Assembly (NCBI GenBank): GCA_025997955.1
Contig: BNVH01000046.1
Span: forward strand, 1 to 29,504
Source: Synergistales bacterium
GTDB lineage: Bacteria; Synergistota; Synergistia; Synergistales; Aminobacteriaceae
DNA length: 29,504 nucleotides
Reading direction: 5' to 3'
The notes beneath the pieces were generated by a model. It did not search any database, was not told the origin of the DNA, and was given only the letters and a program-made list of their open reading frames with translations. How positions within the stretch are numbered: position 1 is the first letter of the stretch; each line of letters opens with the position of its first letter. Position numbers and translations under genes: made by a program. Of the stretch, positions 13,702-21,321 are shown in pieces.

Positions 13702-15375
13702 CTAATTGTCGCAATTATCGCTCAAACTAGTTGGCAGATTGTCGCGCAGATTGTCGCTTTGGTGCGTAATCCGTCCTCCGCATAAGGTCATATCGACGCC
13801 TATTTTCCATATTTCGCTCGGTGAAACGAGGAATGGGTCTTGCTCCAATACAACAAGGTCGGCAAACCTCCCCGGGGCTATCTCGCCTCTGCGCCGCTCC
13901 GCGTGTCCCTGCCACGCGCATGCCTGAGTATATATGTAAATAGCCTCCGCCACGGAGAGTTTTTCCTCGGGCATCCAACCTTCCGATGTCTTGTCATTCT
14001 GCGCGGAGCGCGTCACGGCGGCGTGAATGCCCCACAGCGGACGAAGAGTCTCTATGGGCGCGTCAGAGCCGCCGGCTATATTCAAGCCCTTTTTAAGCAT
14101 GGTCTTCCAGCGGTAGCTGCGGGCGGCTCTCTCGACGCCCAAGTGCGACAGCGCCATATTCTTGTCCGTCAATACAAAGGACGGCTGTATGGCCGCGCCT
14201 ATATGGAGGTTTTTCATGCGTTCAAGCTGCTTGTCGTCGGCCGCCTGCGCGTGTACGATAAAATGCCGCGCCGCGCCCATGTCGGCGTCCCGCGCGGCCT
14301 CAAAGGCGTCAAGGCACATCTCAAGCGCCCCGTCTCCTATCGCGTGAGCGGCTATCTGCATGCCCGAAGTGTGAGCGACGCGCACCAAGTCGTTCAAAGC
14401 CTCTTGCGTATAAGTCTGCATACCCAGCGTATCGGGCGCGTCCGCGTAGGGCTCGCGCAAAAACGCGGTGCGCGCGCCGAGCGACCCATCGCATATGAGT
14501 TTGAGCGGCCCTATCTGAAAAAACGGCGTTCCGTCACCGGTTCGGTGTCCCTCGGAGAGAAAGTCCAAGAGCGCGTCCATATGCGGCAGACTAATCTGCG
14601 CCGTCACGCGAAAGGGAAGTTTCCCCTCGCGCTCCGCTGTCCTGTAAAAATTTATCAGTCGGCGAAAGTCGCGGTCAAACACCCCCATGTCCTCGCTGTT
14701 TATATGGGTCAGGCCATAGCTTGCGGCAAGGGGCGCGTATTTCTCGAAAAGACTGAGCATATCGGCGTCGCTGGGGCGCTCTATCTTGCCGTAGGCTAAA
14801 GCAAGGGCTCTTTCGCCAAGGACGCCCGTGGGTTCCCCGTCCTCGTCGAGCTCGACCAAGCCGGCCTCTACGCGCGTATCCCGCGTGACGCCAACAAGGT
14901 TGAGCGCGGCCGTATTCAGCACGGCGATATGGCCGCACACGCGCGTCAGAACGACGGGGTTGGCCGGCGCTATTTCGTCCAAATCACGGCGGTTTGGCAT
15001 ACGCGCGCCGACCATTTGTTCGTTGTTCCAGTTCCTGCCGCGTATCCACTCGCCCTCCGGCAAAGTTTTTCCGCTTATATACTTGCGCAGGACGGTCTTC
15101 ATTTCTTCTATAGACATGCAATCTCTCATGTCAATCAACTCCATGGACTCGGCCCATGTCACAAAATGCGCGTGAGAATCGGAGAAGCCCGGAAACACGG
15201 GACGCTCTTTGAGGTCTATGATATTGACCGATGATTTGTCCTCGTTGCTCAGTACGTCAAAGCCCTTGCCCACGCTCGCCACGCGCCCCGCCTCTATCAA
15301 AAGCGCCTCGCGTATCCCAAAAGGCGTGTGAATTCGCCCATTTACGAGCGCTATTTTATTTTTGACGTTGCACAT
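13702..15375 (-). CDS. Amidohydrolase family 3 protein, YtcJ-like
   Basis: This 557-residue metal-dependent hydrolase is of the YtcJ/amidohydrolase-3 type. The metal-binding HxH is in FSDSHAHF. Downstream conserved points are TRVCGHIAVLN, QIAAHAIGDGALEMCLDAFE, HFIVHAQ and GSDAPIETLRPLWGIHAAV. Substrate is unknown; members act on N-acyl amino acids, formamides and related compounds. AGGAGG lies 8 bases before the ATG at 15375. The last 15 or so residues (NLRDNL...SDNCDN) are encoded by a short imperfect repeat and look added by repeat expansion. It appears monocistronic. Confidence 0.9.
   Translation of the reverse strand: MCNVKNKIALVNGRIHTPFGIREALLIEAGRVASVGKGFDVLSNEDKSSVNIIDLKERPVFPGFSDSHAHFVTWAESMELIDMRDCMSIEEMKTVLRKYISGKTLPEGEWIRGRNWNNEQMVGARMPNRRDLDEIAPANPVVLTRVCGHIAVLNTAALNLVGVTRDTRVEAGLVELDEDGEPTGVLGERALALAYGKIERPSDADMLSLFEKYAPLAASYGLTHINSEDMGVFDRDFRRLINFYRTAEREGKLPFRVTAQISLPHMDALLDFLSEGHRTGDGTPFFQIGPLKLICDGSLGARTAFLREPYADAPDTLGMQTYTQEALNDLVRVAHTSGMQIAAHAIGDGALEMCLDAFEAARDADMGAARHFIVHAQAADDKQLERMKNLHIGAAIQPSFVLTDKNMALSHLGVERAARSYRWKTMLKKGLNIAGGSDAPIETLRPLWGIHAAVTRSAQNDKTSEGWMPEEKLSVAEAIYIYTQACAWQGHAERRRGEIAPGRFADLVVLEQDPFLVSPSEIWKIGVDMTLCGGRITHQSDNLRDNLPTSLSDNCDN
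13713..13757. repeat. Short tandem-like repeats of ATTGTCGC at the amidohydrolase 3' end
   Basis: CAGATTGTCGC occurs twice, at 13735-13745 and 13747-13757. Further copies or near copies, ATTGTCGC and ATTATCGC, lie just downstream in the gene (13713-13730). The repeat encodes the low-complexity Asp-Asn-rich C-terminal tail. Confidence 0.6.
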
Positions 15376-15421
15376 TTATATGACCTCCTAATTTGTCTCC
15401 AACTTGCTTAATGCTTTTGTC

Positions 15422-15456
15422 AAAGGGGCTGAGCCCCTATCAGCTCAGCCCCTTTT
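15422..15456. terminator. Terminator after the alcohol dehydrogenase pseudogene
   Basis: AAAGGGGCTGAG (15422-15433) pairs perfectly with CTCAGCCCCTTT (15444-15455) around a 10-base loop. It lies 13 bases after the pseudogene stop on the minus strand. The A/T ends give a usable terminator on both strands, though no long T-tract follows. Confidence 0.7.
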
Positions 15457-15468
15457 GAACTATGGAAT

Positions 15469-15898
15469 TTAATACTTGATTGTCACGACGGGCTTGATAA
15501 CGTCACGCGGCTTGTCCTTCATCAGCATCAGGGCCGGTTCGATTTTGTCGATACCCTCGAAACGATGGGTTATGAGCTTGCTTGGGTCGAGACGTCCGGT
15601 CAACATAAGGGAGACCAACTTCTCCATGCGAAGCCTTCCGCCGGGCATCAGACCGCCTATGATCCCCCGGCTTGAAGTCCTTCACCAAAGAACCAACTTC
15701 CACAACTTCCCCGACCCCCTCGTGCCCAAGAATTAAGTCGCTCCGCTCACCGAGAGCGCCCTCCCAGACCGTGTGGACATCCGACGTACAGGGCGCGATG
15801 GCGATGGGGCGCACAATCGCGTCAAGCACTCCGCATACCGGCCTTTCTTTCTCGATCCAACCCGTCTTGCCAATTCCCAACATTGCGTAACCTTTCAT
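15469..15898 (-). pseudogene. NADP-dependent secondary alcohol dehydrogenase, internally deleted
   Basis: The first 79 or so codons read as the N-terminus of a Clostridium beijerinckii-type zinc alcohol dehydrogenase, including MKGYAMLGIGKTGWIEKERP, PCTSDVHTVWEGALG (catalytic-zinc Cys), the zinc His in LGHEGVGEV, and DFKPGD. Near 15675 the frame is broken and the sequence jumps to the enzyme's C-terminus in another frame (GGLMPGGRLRMEKLVSLML, LMLMKDKPRDVIKPVV), ending at TAA 15471-15469. Against a family length near 350, about 200 codons are missing, including the NADP-binding Rossmann core. The product cannot be active. Both surviving ends are little degraded, so the deletion looks recent. 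Confidence 0.88.
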
Positions 15899-16165
15899 TA
15901 TCTTTCCCCTTCTTTCGAGTATGATATGCGCCGATATTTGCCCATTTTTTTATTTTATATCAATAAGCGGAAATTTTAAAATACGAAAATCCTTTTTCGA
16001 TATTTTAATTAATTTGGCCGAGCTATACCGCCGGATAGCTACGGAGCAAAAAAAAATATATGGGAATTCGGCGGGATAGGACAAAAACTCAAAAAGCGTA
16101 GTAAACTAAGAGCTGAACAAATGAACGGAATAAAAACGTAATTGATAATTCTGAGGTGTTGAAGA
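15899..16165. other. AT-rich intergenic region between adh pseudogene and obgE
   Basis: This divergent spacer of 267 bases contains no gene. It holds an imperfect dyad, CCGAGCTAT (16018-16026) and ATAGCT-A-CGG (16035-16044), followed by a run of nine As. A weak possible obgE promoter is AGGACA (16078-16083), an 18-base spacer and TAAACT (16102-16107). No riboswitch or RNA gene was recognised. Confidence 0.5.
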
Positions 16166-17476
16166 TTGAAATTTGTAGATTTGGCAAGAATAACAGTGAA
16201 GGCCGGCAGGGGCGGAAACGGCTGTCTCAGCTTCCACAGAGAAAAATATCTCCCAAAGGGCGGCCCTGACGGCGCGGACGGTGGCAGGGGCGGAGACGTC
16301 ATTTTCGAGACGGTGGGCGGGGTGGTTACGCTTGCTGATTTTGAGTACGATAAAAGATTTCAGGCCGGACACGCCGGACACGGCAGGGGTTCCATGCAAA
16401 CGGGTAGCAACGGCTCGGATTTGATAATTCACCTGCCGTGCGGCACACTCGTGCGCGACGCGGACAGCGACGAAATATTGGCGGACATGACGGAACAGGG
16501 ACAGCGTTTTGTGGCGGCAAAGGGCGGGCGCGGCGGGCGCGGCAACGCGCATTTCGCGTCGTCCGTGCGGCGCGCCCCGCGTTTCGCGGAAAAGGGCGAC
16601 GAGGGGGAGGAGAGAACGCTCTTGCTTGAGCTGAAGCTCATAGCCGACGTCGGGCTTGTGGGCTTGCCCAACGCGGGGAAGTCCAGCATCTTAGCCGCCA
16701 TAAGCGGAGCTAAGCCCAAAATAGCCGGGTATCCGTTCACGACGCTATCTCCAAACCTCGGCGTTTTGGCCGTCGACGACCAACAGGTGATTATAGCCGA
16801 CGTCCCCGGGCTCATAGAGGGCGCGCACGACAATAAAGGACTTGGGCATCATTTTCTGAGGCACGTGGAGCGAACTCAGCTTTTGATTCACGTCCTCGAC
16901 CTCAGTGAGAAAGACGTAATCAAAGATTGGGAAGTGGTGCGAAACGAATTCTCCGCTTACGGAGCGCAAATAGCGGAGCACCCTTATTTAGTGGTGGGAA
17001 ACAAGACGGACATCCCGGGAACCGAGGAAAACGCCTCTATTTTGGCGCGGGAGATGGCGTCCATAGGGCAAAAATGCCTTTTTGTCAGCGCGAAGAACGG
17101 GGACGGGATACAACCCCTTATAGATGAAATTATAGAGATGGTAAGACTTTACCAAGAAAGCGCCGCTTATGCGCCAAAACACGAAATGATACCGCTTATA
17201 GAGGTCAAGCCTGAGCTCAGGCGACGCAGCACGACGCCTGAGCCCGTAAGCATAGTCAGACTCACCGACGGAAGCTTCCGCGTAGGCCACATAAACCTCG
17301 AAAAGACAATCAGCCGCATAGATTTTGACCAAGACGACGCTCTGATGAAGTTCGCGCGCGTGCTCAAAAGACTCAAAGTCGAGGAAGCCTTGGAAGAAGC
17401 CGGAGCTAAAACCGGAGATAAAGTTTACATCGGAGAAGTGGAATTTGACTTTCAACCTGATAGAATAGTGGAATAA
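16166..17476 (+). CDS. obgE: GTPase Obg/CgtA, ribosome assembly
   Basis: This 436-residue GTPase acts in 50S ribosomal subunit maturation and stress response. The glycine-rich Obg domain is residues 1-158 (KAGRGGNGC, GGPDGADGGRGGDV, AKGGRGGRGNAHF). The G domain has G1 GLPNAGKSS, G2/switch TTLSPNLG, G3 DVPGLIEGAH, G4 NKTD and G5 SAKNGDG. A C-terminal OCT domain follows (about 345-430). The start is TTG at 16166, placed by GAGGTG 7 bases upstream and by the conserved MKFVDLA beginning. Its usual neighbours rplU and rpmA are not in front of it here. It opens the obgE-nadD-LCP-rsfS cluster. Confidence 0.96.
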   Translation: MKFVDLARITVKAGRGGNGCLSFHREKYLPKGGPDGADGGRGGDVIFETVGGVVTLADFEYDKRFQAGHAGHGRGSMQTGSNGSDLIIHLPCGTLVRDADSDEILADMTEQGQRFVAAKGGRGGRGNAHFASSVRRAPRFAEKGDEGEERTLLLELKLIADVGLVGLPNAGKSSILAAISGAKPKIAGYPFTTLSPNLGVLAVDDQQVIIADVPGLIEGAHDNKGLGHHFLRHVERTQLLIHVLDLSEKDVIKDWEVVRNEFSAYGAQIAEHPYLVVGNKTDIPGTEENASILAREMASIGQKCLFVSAKNGDGIQPLIDEIIEMVRLYQESAAYAPKHEMIPLIEVKPELRRRSTTPEPVSIVRLTDGSFRVGHINLEKTISRIDFDQDDALMKFARVLKRLKVEEALEEAGAKTGDKVYIGEVEFDFQPDRIVE

Positions 17477-17504
17477 TTAGCACCTCGTAAAGGGTGTGTG
17501 AGGC

Positions 17505-18122
17505 GTGAGTGAAAAAATAGGTATCATGGGCGGTACGTTTGACCCTATACATTACGGTCACTTGTTGGCCGCTGAGGAATGCAGACGAAAATTAGGATTG
17601 GAGAGGGTCGTGTTCGTGCCGACAGGCAAACCGCCCCACAAAAGGGACCTGCGCGTCACATCGGCCGAGGACCGTTACGCGATGACGCTTTTGGCAACGG
17701 CTGGAGTGAAGGAGTTTTCCGTGTCCAGAACGGAGATAGATCGTTCGCGCCCGTCTCACACCGTAGACACGCTTTTGGAATTCATAGCGGAGGGCGACAG
17801 CGCGCGTGAGTTTTTCTTCATAACCGGCCTTGACGCTCTTCTCGGCATAGAGACGTGGAAAGATTACATGCGCTTGCCACGTCTTTGCACTCTCGTGACG
17901 GCGACCCGCCCGGGGTATCTTGTGGCCGGGCTTGACTCCTTGCCGCGTGAAATAAAAGACGCTTTGGAATTGGTCGAGATTCCGCAGTTCGCCATATCCA
18001 GCACGGAGATTCGAGCGCGGGCAAGCAAAGGGCAAAGCATTCGTTTTCTCGTTCCGCATCTCGTAGAGAGCTACATTGAATCTTGCGGGCTTTATAAATC
18101 GTGGGAGGGAATTAGAAGTTGA
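17505..18122 (+). CDS. nadD: Nicotinate-nucleotide adenylyltransferase
   Basis: This 205-residue enzyme makes deamido-NAD from nicotinate mononucleotide and ATP. The nucleotidyltransferase signature GGTFDPIHYGHL is at 9-20, followed by FVPTGKPPHKRD. The C-terminal ISSTEIRARASKGQSIRFLV is the ISSTxIR motif of the family. The start is GTG at 17505, following a purine-rich GAGG. It begins 28 bases after obgE, and its stop TGA overlaps the TTG start of the LCP gene by 3 bases. Confidence 0.95.
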   Translation: MSEKIGIMGGTFDPIHYGHLLAAEECRRKLGLERVVFVPTGKPPHKRDLRVTSAEDRYAMTLLATAGVKEFSVSRTEIDRSRPSHTVDTLLEFIAEGDSAREFFFITGLDALLGIETWKDYMRLPRLCTLVTATRPGYLVAGLDSLPREIKDALELVEIPQFAISSTEIRARASKGQSIRFLVPHLVESYIESCGLYKSWEGIRS

Positions 18123-19507
18123 AGGTATCTAAGTTCTCGAACTTTTATAAGATTATCAAGGTAGTTACTATTATATTTATGATAGTAACAGCGACGGCTT
18201 GCGGCATAGCCTGGCGCCTTCAGGAGGTGTTTGGCTTTTTGAGGACGCCCGGAACGGAGGCTAAGCTCAACCCGTCTCTGACCCGCAGCGGCGGCGGAGA
18301 ATCAGAAGTAGCCGCCGCTACCGTGCCTAACCCGACCGAAAGCGCCAACAACGACCCGGCCGCGCTGAATATAGACCCCATAATGGGGACGGTGAATGTC
18401 TTACTTATCGGCCTTGATGACGTTGACGCGACACGGCGCGCGGACACCGTGGCATTGGCCGTCTTTGATCAAGATACTCAATCTGTGCGGATACTCTCCA
18501 TTCCGCGCGACTCGCGGGTCTTCATACCGGGGCGCGGCTGGGACAAAATAAACCACGCCTACGCCTACGGCGGCGTCAGTCTTTTGCGGGAGACCGTCAT
18601 GAACCTCTTGGGCGTCGGTATAAACTACTTTGTGGAGCTGAACTTCCGCACTTTTCCAAGGATGATAGACCTGATAGGCGGCATCGACATAGATGTAGAG
18701 AAAAAGTTAGAGTACACGGACTACTCCGGCAAACTGTTCATCAATATCCCAAAAGGACGCCAGCACATGAGCGGCAAAACCGCGTTGGAATACGTCCGCT
18801 TCCGCCACGACCCCTTGGGCGACATAGGGCGCATTCAGCGTCAGCAAAAATTTATGGCGATAGTCACGGATAAGCTGAAGTCTCCGTCTATTATAATGAA
18901 AATTCCAAGCCTCATAGAGGAGTTTGTCTCAGCCGTCAACACGAACTTGACTCCGGTGGAGGGTCTGAGGTTAGCCACGTTCGCAAACCAACTTCCGCGC
19001 GACCAGGTTCAGCTCTATATGGCCCCCGGCAAGGCCTCTTATGTCGGAAACTTGAGCTATTGGATTATCGACATCATAGAGACGTCAAAATGGTTGGCCG
19101 GTGAAATTGTGACGCCGGAATCGTTCTCTGCCGCGATGGAGGAAGTCGAGACGCCTCTTGACCAAGAATCCACTTTGGAGCTTGTGAGGCAAGTCGGGAA
19201 AATAGGCGTCTTGAACGGGGACGGGACTAAGGGCGTGAGTCAGCGCGGCTCTCAGGCTTTTCAGAAAGTGGGGGTTGACGTCGTATACAGCGGCAACGCG
19301 AGGCATTATGACTATCGCTTCTCGAGCATTTTTTATCCCGAAAACGCAAGTGAGGATGACCTGCGCTCCGCGGAGGCCTTAGCCAAACTCTGCGGCATTA
19401 CCAACAGAAGTCTTGTCCAGAGAAGCCGCGTCGTCACAATGGTGTCGGTCGTCATAGGGCACGACAAAGACAATTTGTTCAAGCGCTTAGAAGGGCTTGT
19501 GTTTTAA
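18119..19507 (+). CDS. LytR-CpsA-Psr (LCP) family protein
   Basis: This 462-residue membrane-anchored protein has one N-terminal transmembrane helix (about 12-35) and a Pro/Asn-rich linker. The LCP domain (about 95-260) is shown by VLLIGLDDVDATRRADTVAL, SIPRDSRVFIP, DKINHAYAYGG, ALEYVRFRHDPLGDIGRIQR and QQKF; the conserved Arg and Asp residues bind polyprenyl pyrophosphate. LCP enzymes transfer glycopolymers from lipid carriers to the cell wall or other acceptors. A LytR_C domain follows (about 360-455: GKIGVLNGDGTKGVSQRGSQ). It starts with TTG at 18119, overlapping the nadD stop. The acceptor polymer is unknown. Confidence 0.92.
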   Translation: MKVSKFSNFYKIIKVVTIIFMIVTATACGIAWRLQEVFGFLRTPGTEAKLNPSLTRSGGGESEVAAATVPNPTESANNDPAALNIDPIMGTVNVLLIGLDDVDATRRADTVALAVFDQDTQSVRILSIPRDSRVFIPGRGWDKINHAYAYGGVSLLRETVMNLLGVGINYFVELNFRTFPRMIDLIGGIDIDVEKKLEYTDYSGKLFINIPKGRQHMSGKTALEYVRFRHDPLGDIGRIQRQQKFMAIVTDKLKSPSIIMKIPSLIEEFVSAVNTNLTPVEGLRLATFANQLPRDQVQLYMAPGKASYVGNLSYWIIDIIETSKWLAGEIVTPESFSAAMEEVETPLDQESTLELVRQVGKIGVLNGDGTKGVSQRGSQAFQKVGVDVVYSGNARHYDYRFSSIFYPENASEDDLRSAEALAKLCGITNRSLVQRSRVVTMVSVVIGHDKDNLFKRLEGLVF

Positions 19508-19524
19508 AGGATGGGGTGGATTTT

Positions 19525-19872
19525 ATGAGTACGCTTGCCGATTACAGCGTTGTTTGTGAGGCTCTGGCCAACAAAAAGGGACAGGAAATCGTAGGCTTGG
19601 GCTTAGGGGACATGGGGACGTTCGCCGATGTGTTTATATTGGCGACGGGAAACTCCGAGGTTCATATGAAGACACTCGTGGACGCCGCTGAGGAGTCGCT
19701 TTCCAAACTCGGACGGGCGGCGCGCGTAGAGGGAGAGGGCAGCTCTAACTGGCGCCTTGTGGACGCCGGGGACGTCATAGTTCACGTGTTTAGCCGCAAA
19801 GGCCGGGATTTTTACAAAATCGAGAAGCTCTGGGGCGACGCTGAGATTTTGACTTACGAGTATAAAGAGTAG
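19525..19872 (+). CDS. rsfS: Ribosomal silencing factor RsfS
   Basis: This 115-residue protein binds ribosomal protein uL14 and blocks 30S-50S joining when nutrients are short. Family features are DMGTFADVFILATGNSEVHM, a GEGSSNWRLVDAGDVIVHVF stretch and the C-terminal YKIEKLWGDAE. ATG at 19525 is chosen over an in-frame GTG at 19516, since GGGGTGG (19513-19519) is a good ribosome binding site for the ATG. It follows the LCP gene by 17 bases; nadD-LCP-rsfS is a common cluster in Gram-positive-like lineages. Confidence 0.94.
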   Translation: MSTLADYSVVCEALANKKGQEIVGLGLGDMGTFADVFILATGNSEVHMKTLVDAAEESLSKLGRAARVEGEGSSNWRLVDAGDVIVHVFSRKGRDFYKIEKLWGDAEILTYEYKE

Positions 19873-19915
19873 TCGTTCTTTTTTATGCGTTTGCCCTGTT
19901 GAGTCAACGCGGCGT

Positions 19916-19945
19916 TTGACGTATTTGGACTTTGTGAGGTATAAT
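19916..19945 (+). promoter_or_regulatory. Promoter of tRNA-Ser
   Basis: A -35 TTGACG (19916-19921) and a perfect -10 TATAAT (19940-19945) are 18 bases apart. The -10 box ends 18 bases before the tRNA. Confidence 0.8.
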
Positions 19946-19963
19946 AAACAAATAGTTTCATGC

Positions 19964-20054
19964 GGAGACGTGGCCGAGTGGTCGAAGGCGGTTGACTCGA
20001 AATCAACTGAGCGGCTTGCCTGCTCCTAGAGTTCGAATCTCTACGTCTCCGCCA
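19964..20054 (+). tRNA. tRNA-Ser (anticodon CGA)
   Basis: This is a class II tRNA of 91 bases including an encoded CCA. The acceptor arm GGAGACG (19964-19970) pairs with CGTCTCC (20044-20050), with G20051 as discriminator. The anticodon arm GTTGA-CTCGAAA-TCAAC gives CGA for UCG codons. A long serine-type variable arm precedes the T-arm GAGTTCGAATCTC. Confidence 0.96.
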
Positions 20055-20202
20055 ATTATCAAAAGTAAGCAATGTTAAACCGTATTAAAGCCCTTATCCA
20101 AAACCGCCCTGCCATTTTTTTTCTCTTGTTCTTCTATCAATATAATGCTAATATTTACTTAAGAATATTTAGTTTGCCTAAAAAGTAGGGGAGGAATCAT
20201 TT

Positions 20203-20478
20203 ATGCGACCTGTGTCCTATGTTATAACCAACTTTATCGAGAAGACGATGAACGCTAAGGGCCTGAACCTTTTCGTGACCGCCGAAGGAAAGTACCTTAT
20301 TATGGATGCCTCTTATGAGACTATGTACAAGTTTGATCTCACTTTTTCTGATAGCGACTTCAGTTGCCAGATATTAGCGAGAAAAGGAAGCAATCTGGGC
20401 ATAGAGCGCACTGTCAACATTTCCTGGACAAACGGCAAAGATATACGTGACTTTATGGAGTTTATACGCAACCTGTAG
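20203..20478 (+). CDS. Small protein of unknown function (91 aa)
   Basis: I do not recognise this family. The product is 91 residues, soluble and mixed alpha/beta in appearance, with no signal peptide or cysteine cluster beyond a single Cys. It begins MRPVSYVITNFIEKTMNAKG and ends with a charged helix (DIRDFMEFIRNL). A strong AGGGGAGG at 20187-20194 precedes the ATG at 9-base spacing, and a TATAAT-like box lies around 20140, so it is likely a real, separately transcribed gene. It is convergent with the DUF364 gene, with stops only 6 bases apart. Confidence 0.75.
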   Translation: MRPVSYVITNFIEKTMNAKGLNLFVTAEGKYLIMDASYETMYKFDLTFSDSDFSCQILARKGSNLGIERTVNISWTNGKDIRDFMEFIRNL

Positions 20479-20484
20479 GTGGGC

Positions 20485-21258
20485 TTACTGTATTGATTTG
20501 TTTGTGAAGTGAACGCGCCATTCAATCTCAGAGCAGAGCCAAGGGTCTCCGCCTGCCGCGATGTATGTGCGTATGTTTTCGACGTCAGTATCTTTGGATT
20601 GTTCTGTTATGTGGCGTTTTGCGGCGGGAGTGACTAGGTGCGTCACTCCTAAGTTTGCGAAACTTTCCGGTAGATAAGGCAACCCAGGGCCCTGAAGAAA
20701 ACATCCCTTTTTTGTTTTGAGAATGTCCGCCGTAGAGGGAAGCCAGCGGTCACGGAGGGCTTCGGGCGTCAGCCATACCCAGTCCGCGCCTTTAGCTCCT
20801 TTTGGAAATTCGCTCACTGGAAAACAGTCTGGCCCCTGTCGCAGGTCGTCGAATATAGCTAATTTCCAACCCCAATCGCGCATCATGGGGACAACTTCGC
20901 GTTCATACCCAAGCGCCGCCACCTTGTCGCCTCGCGCGCAGGGCAGTATCTTATCAAGCGGGAAGCCAAGCTCTGGAAATGGCAAAAGAGCGGCGCAGGC
21001 AGCGGTGGCGGCTGCGAATTCCTGGGGAAAAGGCGAAACGATAAGCTCGGCTAACTGGAACAGCGAGGCGTTAATAATAGAGCTTGTGTGGCTTTCACGC
21101 GCCAAGTGGGCTTCTTTGCGTGAATTTGGCACACAGCCTATGCCCCACCGGCCGTCATCAGAGGAAAGGAAGCTGGAATGCCACCCCAAAACCAAGTTTT
21201 TTACAGACGCGTCGCTTTTGTTTCGCGCCGCGTTTATGACATCCTCATAAAACCCCAT
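20485..21258 (-). CDS. DUF364/DUF4213 (putative heavy-metal chelation) protein
   Basis: This 257-residue protein resembles the DUF4213 plus DUF364 two-domain family, called putative heavy-metal chelation proteins. The N-terminal part (residues 1-90) carries VLGWHSSFLSSDDGRWGIGC. The C-terminal part has a Rossmann-like order, with GDKVAALGYEREVV, LAIFDDLRQGPD, DWVWLTPEALRD, FLQGPGLPYLPESFANLGVT and a final TPAAKRHI helix. Relatives often sit beside metal or corrinoid transport genes, but none is seen here. Function is unproven. It is divergent from the phosphodiester glycosidase gene. Confidence 0.75.
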   Translation of the reverse strand: MGFYEDVINAARNKSDASVKNLVLGWHSSFLSSDDGRWGIGCVPNSRKEAHLARESHTSSIINASLFQLAELIVSPFPQEFAAATAACAALLPFPELGFPLDKILPCARGDKVAALGYEREVVPMMRDWGWKLAIFDDLRQGPDCFPVSEFPKGAKGADWVWLTPEALRDRWLPSTADILKTKKGCFLQGPGLPYLPESFANLGVTHLVTPAAKRHITEQSKDTDVENIRTYIAAGGDPWLCSEIEWRVHFTNKSIQ

Positions 21259-21321
21259 CGAAACACCACCCGTCCGTATTTTTATATTCTATATATTATA
21301 TTTCAGGAGAGATAATATTAC

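Noticed and set aside
13840..14799. A 319-codon plus-strand ORF inside the amidohydrolase gene
   Set aside because: It lies fully antisense to a well-supported 557-residue enzyme, is rich in Arg/His/Leu as expected of a GC-rich shadow frame, and has no family features.
19861..19885. AAAGAG/TTCTTT hairpin with T-run after rsfS as a terminator
   Set aside because: Only weak A-T and G-T pairs, overlapping the rsfS stop; not strong enough to call.
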